Below the pieces are notes generated by a model. The model was not told where the DNA came from. It worked only from the letters and a program-made list of their open reading frames with translations, and made no database searches. DNA of 26,795 nucleotides from an uncultured Bacilli bacterium (GTDB lineage Bacteria > Bacillota_I > Bacilli_A > ML615J-28 > CAG-698). The DNA is taken from positions 1 through 26,795 of the forward strand of contig CANQVW010000006.1 of the NCBI GenBank assembly GCA_947627395.1, given 5' to 3'. A program made the translations under genes and the position numbers. Every line of letters begins with the position of its first letter. The first letter of the stretch is position 1. Below, piece after piece: positions 16,790-23,578 of this stretch.

Positions 16790-16875
16790 AAATATGAATA
16801 GTCAAGTAAAATAATTACAATAGTCATAACTACAATGGTAATAGATTCTTATGGAAAAAGAAAGGTGTGAATAGG

Positions 16876-17745
16876 ATGAAAAAAAGACCAGTCGTTGCTT
16901 TAATGTATGACTTTGATAAAACACTTTGTAATCAAGATATGCAAAATTATGGTTTCATTCCTAATTTATCCATGACCCCACAACAATTTTGGGATGAAAC
17001 AACAGTTTTTGGAGAAACTGAGAATGTTGAAAAAGTGCTTGCTTATATGTACATGATGGTTGTCAAAGCAAAAGAAAAAAATATTTCCTTAAATCGTAAT
17101 TATTTACAATCTATGGGGAAAAATATAGAATACTATAAAGGGGTTACTTCTTGGTTTAAAAGAATCAATGATTATGGACATGGTCTTGGTTTAGAAGTCG
17201 AACACTATATTATTTCCTCTGGATTAAAAGAAATTATTGAAGGATGCGAAATTGCAAAAGAATTTAAAGAAATCTATGCTTGTGAATACATGTACGATAA
17301 AAATGGGGAAGTTATTTGGCCTAAAATTGCTATTAATTATACTATGAAAACACAATTCATTTTCCGTATTTCTAAAGGAGTTGCGGAATTAAATGATGAT
17401 CATACAGTCAATCAAAGGATGTCAGAACAAAATAGAAGAGTACTTTATAGAAATATGATTTATATTGGCGATGGAATTACAGATGTTCCTTGTATGCGTC
17501 TTGTGAAAGATAAAGGAGGAAAATCTATTGCGCTATATCCAAGAGGAAAAAAAGACCAAGTCACCTCTTTAATGGTAGATGGTCGTGTAAATTATATTTG
17601 TAGTGCTGATTATAGTGAAAATCAAGAATTAGACAAGGTCATCAAATTATTATTGGATTCATTTGTAATTACAAATAAGTTAATGGAAAAAGAGCAAAAA
17701 CAAATGAATAGTATAATACAGAAAGAAGGAAATAAAAATGTTTAA
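16876..17745 (+). CDS. HAD-family phosphatase
   Basis: This 289-aa protein carries the haloacid dehalogenase motifs: motif I YDFDKTLCN (D12 nucleophile, D14), motif II YIISSGL (S114/S115), a lysine in MKTQFIF (K158) as candidate motif III, and motif IV YIGDGITDVPCM (D199, D203). The long insert between motifs I and II is a helical cap, as in type I enzymes of the phosphoserine phosphatase group. The substrate is not evident; it might supply the SerB activity missing near serCA, but the cap is much larger than in SerB, so I do not name it. I chose ATG at 16876 (AGGTG 8 bases before) instead of an in-frame GTG at 16867, which is too close to the ribosome site. The 3' end overlaps the next gene by 8 bases, which implies coupled translation. 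Confidence 0.85.
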   Translation: MKKRPVVALMYDFDKTLCNQDMQNYGFIPNLSMTPQQFWDETTVFGETENVEKVLAYMYMMVVKAKEKNISLNRNYLQSMGKNIEYYKGVTSWFKRINDYGHGLGLEVEHYIISSGLKEIIEGCEIAKEFKEIYACEYMYDKNGEVIWPKIAINYTMKTQFIFRISKGVAELNDDHTVNQRMSEQNRRVLYRNMIYIGDGITDVPCMRLVKDKGGKSIALYPRGKKDQVTSLMVDGRVNYICSADYSENQELDKVIKLLLDSFVITNKLMEKEQKQMNSIIQKEGNKNV

Positions 17746-18160
17746 AAAAGCAAATCGGAATGAATTAAGAACTTGGATTCTTGGAGATATGTTCTTGTTT
17801 GTTATTGCTGCAGTGGTTGCTGTTGCAATGTTTGGAACAGGGGGAGTTGGATCCATCATTGCTGGAATAGTATTTATTGCTTTAGCTGCTTTGTTCGTTT
17901 TCTTTTTGTTTTTAATGATTCGTGCATATAAAACATATGACGAAAGAAAAGAAAAAGAAGAACAAGAAGAAGAAGAAAAAAGAAGACAGGCAGAAATAGA
18001 ATATCAAGAACGTTTAAGACAAGAAGAAATAGAAAGAGAAGAATTTAAAAAAGCTTACGAGAAAAAAACAGAGGAAGTGCAAGCTGCCGTTAAAGCAGAA
18101 ATCGAAGAAAATAAAAGATTAGAAGAAGAAAAACAAAAGAATTCCAATGATTTATTGTAA
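17738..18160 (+). CDS. Two-helix membrane protein with a charged coiled-coil tail
   Basis: This 140-aa protein has a short N-terminal amphipathic stretch, two membrane helices (about 14-33 and 36-62) joined by a Gly-rich turn, then a long Glu/Lys/Arg-rich helix (about 66-135) that should form a coiled coil. I recognise no family. The start overlaps the HAD phosphatase stop by 8 bases, with AAGGA at 17726-17730, so the two are made together. The tail could dock the phosphatase or another partner at the inner membrane face; that is inference. Confidence 0.72.
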   Translation: MFKKANRNELRTWILGDMFLFVIAAVVAVAMFGTGGVGSIIAGIVFIALAALFVFFLFLMIRAYKTYDERKEKEEQEEEEKRRQAEIEYQERLRQEEIEREEFKKAYEKKTEEVQAAVKAEIEENKRLEEEKQKNSNDLL

Positions 18161-18221
18161 AAAAGTTTTGAATAAATGGGTTAAAGGAACAATTTAAAAA
18201 TAGAACAAATACGAATAAAAC

Positions 18222-18268
18222 AGTTGCATTCAAAGAAGTATAGTACTTCCTGTAAAATGCAACTTTTT
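18222..18268 (+). terminator. Terminator of the HAD-membrane protein pair
   Basis: AGTTGCATT (18222-18230) pairs with AATGCAACT (18256-18264). A second inner stem, GAAGTA (18235-18240) with TACTTC (18244-18249), closes the loop. The outer stem runs into five T (18264-18268). Confidence 0.82.
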
Positions 18269-18302
18269 ATATTTAAACAATCACTTCTTGAAAAAAGTAT
18301 TT

Positions 18303-18578
18303 TTAAGCAACTTTAATATGATCTAATACTTTAGATCTCACTTTGCGCTCCAATAGAAAGAATAATAAATATTTTTTAGGTCATTTTATTTTTCTATCCC
18401 TTGAAATAGGTTTTTCAAGTTTTAATAAAGATAAACATAACTTGTTCATAATACTATGGTTATGAAAAAAATTAGAATTCAAAGTTTTATTATATTTTAA
18501 CAACTTAAATAACATCTTTTTAGTAAAAAAAATTAAACCATCAACTTTAATTTTATCTAAATAGTTGTTTATAAATTC
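18303..18578 (-). pseudogene. Possible decayed coding remnant
   Basis: This is part of the gene-poor stretch 18161-18860, where I see no intact gene apart from the terminator at 18222-18268 and the promoter at 18815-18843. On the minus strand one frame is open for 65 codons (18578-18384, stop TGA to 18381) and, after that stop, open again for 25 codons to TAA at 18303-18305. The same frame upstream (18840-18580) has stretches of 16-40 codons broken by a few TAA/TGA stops. The peptide (DKIKVDGLIFFTKKMLFKLL, later LERKVRSKVLDHIKVA) looks protein-like but I recognise no family. There is no ribosome site or promoter for it. In DNA this AT-rich, a chance open frame of 65 codons is not excluded. 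Confidence 0.3.
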
Positions 18579-18814
18579 TTAATTTTTTCATTAATTTGAA
18601 CCTATAAACAAGAAAGAAATAATCATTTTTTTGTATATCTCTAATTTTTTAAATGAAACCTTTGTACTTTAAAATCTAATCAGAATTTGTGCTATAGATT
18701 CATTTACTGTATAATATGTTGTATTAGAAACGCCGGCAAAAAGTAAAGTTGGGTTTAAAAAAATAAAAAAGTTAATTAAATTGATTTGATTATTTTGATA
18801 AATCGTGAAAAAAG

Positions 18815-18843
18815 TTGTTTTTATTTTGAAAATGTGTTATAAT
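18815..18843 (+). promoter_or_regulatory. Promoter of the 79-aa membrane protein gene
   Basis: TTGTTT (18815-18820), a 17-bp spacer, and TATAAT (18838-18843) preceded by TGT (extended -10). The start near 18850 leaves a leader of about 17 nt containing AAAGGAG. Confidence 0.65.
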
Positions 18844-18866
18844 GATATCGTGAAAGGAGAATGACT

Positions 18867-19106
18867 ATGGCTTTTGATAAATGGTTTAATAAACAAGGTA
18901 CATTAATTAAAGTCATTCTTTTAATTCTTCCAATTGTTGGTTGGATTGTGGAATGCTTAGTTAGATTGTCAGTTATGTTAAGAACAAAGAGTGTTTTACA
19001 TATTGTTGTATTCCTTTTCTTCTTGCTTATTGGTTGGGGTTGGTTCTTAGGTGTAATCGACTTAATTTACATGATTGTAACTGGTCACTTACTATTAGCT
19101 GACTAA
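18867..19106 (+). CDS. Small membrane protein, 79 aa, function unknown
   Basis: The protein starts MAFDKWFNKQGTLIKVILLI and has two hydrophobic spans (about 12-33 and 43-70) with a short basic loop (VRLSVMLRTKS) between them, so both ends probably face the same side. The segment GWGWFLGVIDLIYMIVTGH is rich in Trp and Gly. I have the impression of similar short proteins in other gut Firmicutes but cannot name a family. It is not a YqaE/Pmp3 protein, whose PPLxV pattern is absent. I chose ATG 18867 because AAAGGAG (18853-18859) is 7 bases before it; the in-frame ATG at 18861 is too close. It stands alone, with its own strong promoter and terminator, which suggests high expression. Confidence 0.75.
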   Translation: MAFDKWFNKQGTLIKVILLILPIVGWIVECLVRLSVMLRTKSVLHIVVFLFFLLIGWGWFLGVIDLIYMIVTGHLLLAD

Positions 19107-19125
19107 GTTGTGGTCTTTTTACATG

Positions 19126-19154
19126 AAGTTTCCCATTCGGGGAAACTTTTTTTT
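19126..19154 (+). terminator. Terminator of the 79-aa membrane protein gene
   Basis: AAGTTTCCC (19126-19134) pairs with GGGAAACTT (19140-19148) around a 5-nt loop, followed by a run of T to 19154. Confidence 0.9.
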
Positions 19155-19162
19155 CGTATAAG

Positions 19163-19217
19163 TTGAAAAAAAAAATAAAATAATATATAATATAATTAGT
19201 TTGTTAGAACTAACAAA
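19163..19217 (+). promoter_or_regulatory. copAZ promoter with an 18-bp palindrome
   Basis: TTGAAA (19163-19168), a 17-bp spacer, TATAAT (19186-19191); a second TATAAT overlaps at 19191-19196. Directly after the start region is the perfect palindrome TTTGTTAG-AA-CTAACAAA (19200-19217), ending 17 bases before the copA ATG. It is placed like a repressor operator. It does not match the CopY box (TACANNTGTA) or the GC-rich CsoR site as I know them. As RNA it could also form a 7-bp hairpin with a GAAC loop next to the ribosome site. Confidence 0.62.
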
Positions 19218-19234
19218 TGAAAGAAGGAAGCATC

Positions 19235-21535
19235 ATGATTAAGAAAAAATATACAATTGCGGGAATGACTTGTGCAAGCTGTCAAGCTCATGTGGAAAAA
19301 GCAGTTCGCTCATTAAAAGGAGTAGAAACGTGTCAGGTACACTTGCTTACAAATAGTATGAGTGTATGTTATGATGAAGCTATTGTCACTGAAGAAGAAA
19401 TCAAGCAAGCTGTAGATAGTGGTGGTTACCAAATGTTACCTTATCAAAAGGAAATTGAAAAGAAAAAGGAACAAATGGATCAAGAAATCAAAAAAATGAA
19501 AAAAAGATTAATTTTTTCCTTTGTTTTCTTTTTACCTTTGTTTTATATATCCATGGGACATATGATTGGCCTTCCTCTACCTTCTTTTATGATAGGAACA
19601 GATTCTTATCGAGCTTTAATTTATGGTGGAAGTCAAATGATTCTTGTTGTTCCAATTATTGTCCTTAATTTTCATTATTTTAAAAATGGGTATCGCAATT
19701 TATGGAAGAGAAGTCCTAATATGGATACGTTAATTGCGATTGGGGCAACAGCTTCCATTTTGTATGGTATTTTTGCCTTTGTTCAAATGGCTAGAGGATT
19801 GGCTTTGGGTGACTACGAACTTGTGAAAAAATATCATATGGATTTATATTTCGAATCTTGTGGAACAATACTAACCTTGGTTACTTTAGGAAAGTTTTTA
19901 GAAACCAAAAGTAAGAGGAAAACGAGTGTCGTTTTGGAAAAATTGATGAATCTAGCCCCTAAAACAGCACTTATGGAAAGAGAAAATGAAGTTGTTCTTG
20001 TCAATTTAGATGAAGTAAAAGTGAATGACATTTTACAAGTTAAACCAGGAATGAGTATCCCTGTTGATGGTATCATCATAGAAGGAGTTACAGTTGTAGA
20101 TGAATCTATGATTAGTGGAGAAAGTGTTCCAAAAGATAAAACCATTGATGATTTTGTCATTGGTGCTACCATTAATAAAACAGGATTCATTCGCATGAAG
20201 GCCACAAAGGTTGGAGAAGATACAACACTTTCTCAAATTGTGAATTTGGTCGATGAAGCAAGTAACAGCAAAGCTCCGATTTCTAAACTAGCAGATCGTA
20301 TTAGTGGTATTTTTGTTCCAATTGTGATGAGTATTGCTTTACTTAGTTTTATCATTCAATATATTATTTTGAAAAACTTTGAATTGGCGATGTCGATGGG
20401 AATTTCAGTTTTAGTCATTTCTTGTCCGTGTGCCTTGGGACTTGCCACTCCAGTTGCTATTATGGTAGGTACAGGAAAAGGAGCTGAACTGGGAATTTTA
20501 ATCAAATCGAGTGAGGCTTTGGAACAACTTGGAAAAGTAAAAAGCATTGTGTTAGATAAAACAGGAACCATTACCAAAGGATGTTTGGCTGTAACAGATA
20601 TCTATGCTTCCATAAATGAAGAAGAACTACTTCGCTCTGCCTATTTATTAGAACAAAAGTCTTCTCACCCCATTGCAATGGCAATAACCCAGTACATTCA
20701 AACGACTTACCCCACATGTATGGAAAATATTACAGAAGGAGTATTTCAAACTTTCTCAGGATTTGGTGTTCAATTTCAAATCAATGAGGAAACCTATATG
20801 GGAGGTAATCAAGCTTTTTTAGAACAAAATGGTTTTGATTTACAAGAAATGCTTCCTAAAACTCATGAACTTTCTTTACAAGGAAAAACAGTCATTTATT
20901 TTGCCCATCAAGGAAAATGTTTAGGATATATGGCTCTTCGTGATGAATTAAAGGAAACAAGTAAAGAAGCTATTGATTTATTAAAGAAGATGCATTTAGA
21001 AGTGATAATGGCAACGGGAGATAATAAAATAACAGCGAGTGCTTACCAAAGAGAATTAGGAATTGAAAGAGTATTGGCTGAGGTCACTCCTGTTGAAAAA
21101 GAAAAATGTATTGAAGAATTACAAAAAGAAAATAAAGTAGTTGCAATGGTAGGAGATGGAATCAACGATGCCATTGCTTTAGCCAAAAGTGATGTTGCGA
21201 TTGCCATTGGTGCAGGAACAGATATTGCAATGGAATCAGCGGACATTGTACTCATGAAAAATGACTTAATGGATGTTGTTTATGCCATTCAATTAAGTAA
21301 AGCAGTTATGAGAAATATTAAAATGAATTTGTTTTGGGCTTTCTTTTACAATAGTATTGGAATTCCCATCGCTGCAGGCGTATTCTATTCATGGCTTCAT
21401 TTTAAATTAAATCCGATGATAGCTTCACTTGCAATGAGTTTTAGTTCTGTATGTGTTGTATTAAATGCACTTAGATTACGATTTTTTCATAAAAAAAGGG
21501 AGGTCAGTCAAAATGAAAAAAGTATTAACCATTGA
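19235..21535 (+). CDS. copA: Copper-exporting P1B-type ATPase CopA
   Basis: It pumps Cu(I) out of the cytoplasm at the cost of ATP. The 766 residues have one N-terminal metal-binding HMA domain (GMTCASC, C13 and C16), membrane helices, the actuator motif SGES (294-297), the ion-binding CPC (397-399), the phosphorylated Asp in DKTGT (D441), HP (H478-P479) for nucleotide binding, and GDGIND (D641, D645). The last helices hold YN (in FFYNSIGIP) and MSFSS, which mark Cu(I) transport (P1B-1). After GDGIND the usual AxAL carries Ile (NDAIAL) where most homologues have Pro (NDAPAL). I start at 19235: AAGGAAG lies just before it, whereas the in-frame ATG at 19217 overlaps the palindrome and has no ribosome site. 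The 3' end overlaps copZ by 23 bases. Confidence 0.95.
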   Translation: MIKKKYTIAGMTCASCQAHVEKAVRSLKGVETCQVHLLTNSMSVCYDEAIVTEEEIKQAVDSGGYQMLPYQKEIEKKKEQMDQEIKKMKKRLIFSFVFFLPLFYISMGHMIGLPLPSFMIGTDSYRALIYGGSQMILVVPIIVLNFHYFKNGYRNLWKRSPNMDTLIAIGATASILYGIFAFVQMARGLALGDYELVKKYHMDLYFESCGTILTLVTLGKFLETKSKRKTSVVLEKLMNLAPKTALMERENEVVLVNLDEVKVNDILQVKPGMSIPVDGIIIEGVTVVDESMISGESVPKDKTIDDFVIGATINKTGFIRMKATKVGEDTTLSQIVNLVDEASNSKAPISKLADRISGIFVPIVMSIALLSFIIQYIILKNFELAMSMGISVLVISCPCALGLATPVAIMVGTGKGAELGILIKSSEALEQLGKVKSIVLDKTGTITKGCLAVTDIYASINEEELLRSAYLLEQKSSHPIAMAITQYIQTTYPTCMENITEGVFQTFSGFGVQFQINEETYMGGNQAFLEQNGFDLQEMLPKTHELSLQGKTVIYFAHQGKCLGYMALRDELKETSKEAIDLLKKMHLEVIMATGDNKITASAYQRELGIERVLAEVTPVEKEKCIEELQKENKVVAMVGDGINDAIALAKSDVAIAIGAGTDIAMESADIVLMKNDLMDVVYAIQLSKAVMRNIKMNLFWAFFYNSIGIPIAAGVFYSWLHFKLNPMIASLAMSFSSVCVVLNALRLRFFHKKREVSQNEKSINH

Positions 21536-21746
21536 GGGTATGCATTGTAATCATTGTCAAGCAAAGGTAGAAAATGCCTTATCTCATGTTGAAGGAGTTC
21601 AGGATGTTAAAGTTAAACTCGCAAAAGGTGAAGCCATTGTTCATATGGAAGACGGCAAGGATTTGGATGAAAAGATGAAGAAAGCGATAGAAGAAGTCGG
21701 TTTTTCTGTTGTGAAAATAGAAGAAAAAAAAGGTCTGTTTTCTTAA
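21513..21746 (+). CDS. copZ: Copper chaperone CopZ
   Basis: This 77-aa heavy-metal-associated domain protein starts MKKVLTIEGMHCNHCQAKVE, with the Cu-binding pair C12 and C15 in GMHCNHC. It carries Cu(I) to CopA. Length and fold match the CopZ/Atx1 family. The ATG at 21513 has GGGAGG (21498-21503) 9 bases upstream and lies inside the copA 3' end. A longer in-frame start at 21465 would add copA-overlapping residues and has no ribosome site. No clear terminator follows. Confidence 0.94.
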   Translation: MKKVLTIEGMHCNHCQAKVENALSHVEGVQDVKVKLAKGEAIVHMEDGKDLDEKMKKAIEEVGFSVVKIEEKKGLFS

Positions 21747-21795
21747 AAAATAAAGTTTATACCAATAAAGGATATGAACTTTTTTCGATTGTTTC

Positions 21796-21824
21796 TTGTT
21801 AATTTACTAAAAATGAATTATAAT
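21796..21824 (+). promoter_or_regulatory. Promoter of the AlkD-like repair operon
   Basis: TTGTTA (21796-21801), a 17-bp spacer, TATAAT (21819-21824). The start near 21831 comes just before AAAGGGTG and the ATG at 21846, which rules out a translation start further upstream at 21774. Confidence 0.62.
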
Positions 21825-21845
21825 AAGTGTGTAAAGGGTGCTTAT

Positions 21846-22544
21846 ATGAATATAGAAGAAGAACTTATGCTTTATCAAGATAAAAAATATGCTGAATTTC
21901 AAAAGAAAATCATACCCTCCTCATGCGATATTTTAGGAGTTAGAATTCCCATTTTAAGAAAGTTAGCAAAAAAATGGGTTTGTCAGGATCCAAACCCATT
22001 CATTGAAAAAGAGCATCATTTCATGGAAGAAAAAATGCTTGCAGGAATTATGATAGGGTATCAAAAACTTTGTCTTTCAGATTTATGTTTAAAGTTAAAC
22101 TACTTCTTTAAAGATTTATGCAATTGGGCAATTGTAGATGTTACTGTTTCATCTATTTCTGTAGATGAAACAGATTTAGAAGCTTATTTCTCTTTTTTGG
22201 AAAACCTTTGTTTTTCAAAAGAGGAATATGTTGTTCGCTTTGCCCTAGTTTCTTTTCTTAACCTCTATATTCAGAAGGAAAAAACATTTTATTTTTCTCG
22301 TATTTTTCATTTATGTGATGAAATTGATCATCCTGGTTACTATGTACAAATGGCTATTGCATGGTTGATTTCCATTGCATATATTAAAGATAAAGAAAAA
22401 ACAAAAATATATTTAAATCAAAATCAACTTTCTTCTTGGATGTATCAAAAATCTTTAAGTAAAATGATTGAATCGAATCGTCTTAGTCAAGAAGAAAAAG
22501 AACAAATTAAGTATTTAAAACAACACTCAAGGAGGTCATCATGA
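21846..22544 (+). CDS. DNA alkylation repair protein, AlkD-like DNA glycosylase
   Basis: This 232-aa protein is all-helical and belongs to the HEAT-like AlkD/AlkC family, which excises N3- and N7-alkylated purines. Family landmarks are GVRIPILRKLAKKW (31-44), EEKMLAGIMIGYQK (61-74), the NWAIVD motif (W94, D98, corresponding to the Trp and Asp that act in Bacillus AlkD) and MAIAWLIS (W173, corresponding to the third aromatic residue). R131 in VVRFALV is also conserved. The start follows from AAAGGGTG (21833-21840) and the promoter position. It overlaps the next gene by 4 bases (ATGA). Several members of this family in gut Firmicutes are known only by similarity, so exact substrate is not sure. 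Confidence 0.88.
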   Translation: MNIEEELMLYQDKKYAEFQKKIIPSSCDILGVRIPILRKLAKKWVCQDPNPFIEKEHHFMEEKMLAGIMIGYQKLCLSDLCLKLNYFFKDLCNWAIVDVTVSSISVDETDLEAYFSFLENLCFSKEEYVVRFALVSFLNLYIQKEKTFYFSRIFHLCDEIDHPGYYVQMAIAWLISIAYIKDKEKTKIYLNQNQLSSWMYQKSLSKMIESNRLSQEEKEQIKYLKQHSRRSS

Positions 22545-23569
22545 TATTATCCGTTCAAGAAGCCGTATTATATGCTGTGTTAGGACTTATTCTTCTTTTT
22601 ATCATTTTCTTTTTATTTTTTGGATTGATGGTTATGATTCAATACAAAAAAGTTTTTGGCAAAAGAATTGATAAGCCTAAATATTTAAAGTATTTTGACG
22701 TAACAGATTATCCAGGATTAAAGAAAGAAGAGATTTCATTTTTATCGACACATAAAAACAAATTATTCGGTGGAATATATTCTTATCCAAGAGAACATTA
22801 TGTCGGTTTAGTCATTCTTTCTCATGGTATGGGAGGAGGACACTTAGCTTATGCAACAGAAATTGAACATTTCGCAAAACTTGGTTTTCTTGTTCTAAGT
22901 TATGATAATACAGGAACAGCAAAAAGTGAAGGAAAGAAAGTATATGGCTTAACGCAAGCTGTTTTGGATTTAAATGCTTGCTTGGAATTTGTAAAAAAAG
23001 ATCCTAAATTAAGTCAATATGACCTCCTTTTATATGGACATAGTATGGGAGGGTATGCCGTAAGTAATATTATTCCCTTTAAACACGATATCAAAGGAAT
23101 TGTAAGTCTTGCTGCACCTAATAGTATAAATGATACCCTTCCTAAAAATGGATTTGTTCGTTTATGGATTTATCTTATTCAAAGATTTTATTTTAAAAAA
23201 TATACAAAACTAAAAACAGTTGAATCTTATAAACAAGCCTATATGCCTGTTTTAGTTGTACATGGTACCTTAGATACTGATGTTCCATTTTCAGTTTTTG
23301 AAAAATACCAAAAAGAGGTGCAAAATGAACAAGTGACCTTTCTGAGTGTCCCTTCTAAATTTCATCGTCCTAATGTGAGTGATGAAACTGTTAGTTACAT
23401 CATTCGCACCAATCATATTTTAGATGGACTACATATTCAATATGGAAAAAACTTACCAGACGAAGTTGCAAAAAAATATTATGAAAGCCTGGATTATGAT
23501 TTGTTGGTTAAGTTCGATGATAAAGTTATGGCAATAATTGACCAATTTATGTTTCAATGTTTAAAATAA
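22541..23569 (+). CDS. Membrane-anchored alpha/beta hydrolase
   Basis: The 342-aa protein has one N-terminal membrane helix (about 8-33), then an alpha/beta hydrolase domain. The oxyanion-hole segment is SHGMGGGH (94-101), the nucleophile elbow GHSMGG (S168), the acid D245 in HGTLDTDVP and the catalytic His H275 in KFHRPN. The positions fit a serine esterase/lipase or acyl-glycerol hydrolase acting at the membrane surface, probably on the outside. The substrate is unknown. AAGGAGG (22529-22535) lies at the end of the repair gene. Cardiolipin synthase follows after 9 bases, so a role in lipid turnover is plausible but not shown. Confidence 0.85.
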   Translation: MILSVQEAVLYAVLGLILLFIIFFLFFGLMVMIQYKKVFGKRIDKPKYLKYFDVTDYPGLKKEEISFLSTHKNKLFGGIYSYPREHYVGLVILSHGMGGGHLAYATEIEHFAKLGFLVLSYDNTGTAKSEGKKVYGLTQAVLDLNACLEFVKKDPKLSQYDLLLYGHSMGGYAVSNIIPFKHDIKGIVSLAAPNSINDTLPKNGFVRLWIYLIQRFYFKKYTKLKTVESYKQAYMPVLVVHGTLDTDVPFSVFEKYQKEVQNEQVTFLSVPSKFHRPNVSDETVSYIIRTNHILDGLHIQYGKNLPDEVAKKYYESLDYDLLVKFDDKVMAIIDQFMFQCLK

Positions 23570-23578
23570 GGAGGCATT

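Noticed and set aside
16867..16875. GTG start for the HAD phosphatase
   Set aside because: It would leave about one base between the AAAGG site and the start; ATG at 16876 has proper spacing.
18381..18383. In-frame TGA between two open segments, hinting that TGA might code for Trp as in Mollicutes
   Set aside because: potA, potB's neighbours and the TIR gene end on TGA, and intact proteins here use TGG for Trp, so the code is standard and the TGA is a stop.
18161..18860. Insertion sequence or CRISPR array in the gene-poor stretch
   Set aside because: No regular repeats with spacers, no transposase motif and no terminal inverted repeats could be found there.
19834..20205. Open 123-codon frame opposite copA
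   Set aside because: Shadow of copA codon usage; copA motifs run through the region without a break.
21774..21845. 24-residue N-terminal extension of the AlkD-like protein
   Set aside because: The promoter -10 (21819-21824) lies inside it, and the ribosome site fits the ATG at 21846.
21978..21987. Further copy of TTGTCAGG inside the AlkD-like gene
   Set aside because: Single 8-mer within coding sequence with no partner repeat; expected by chance.
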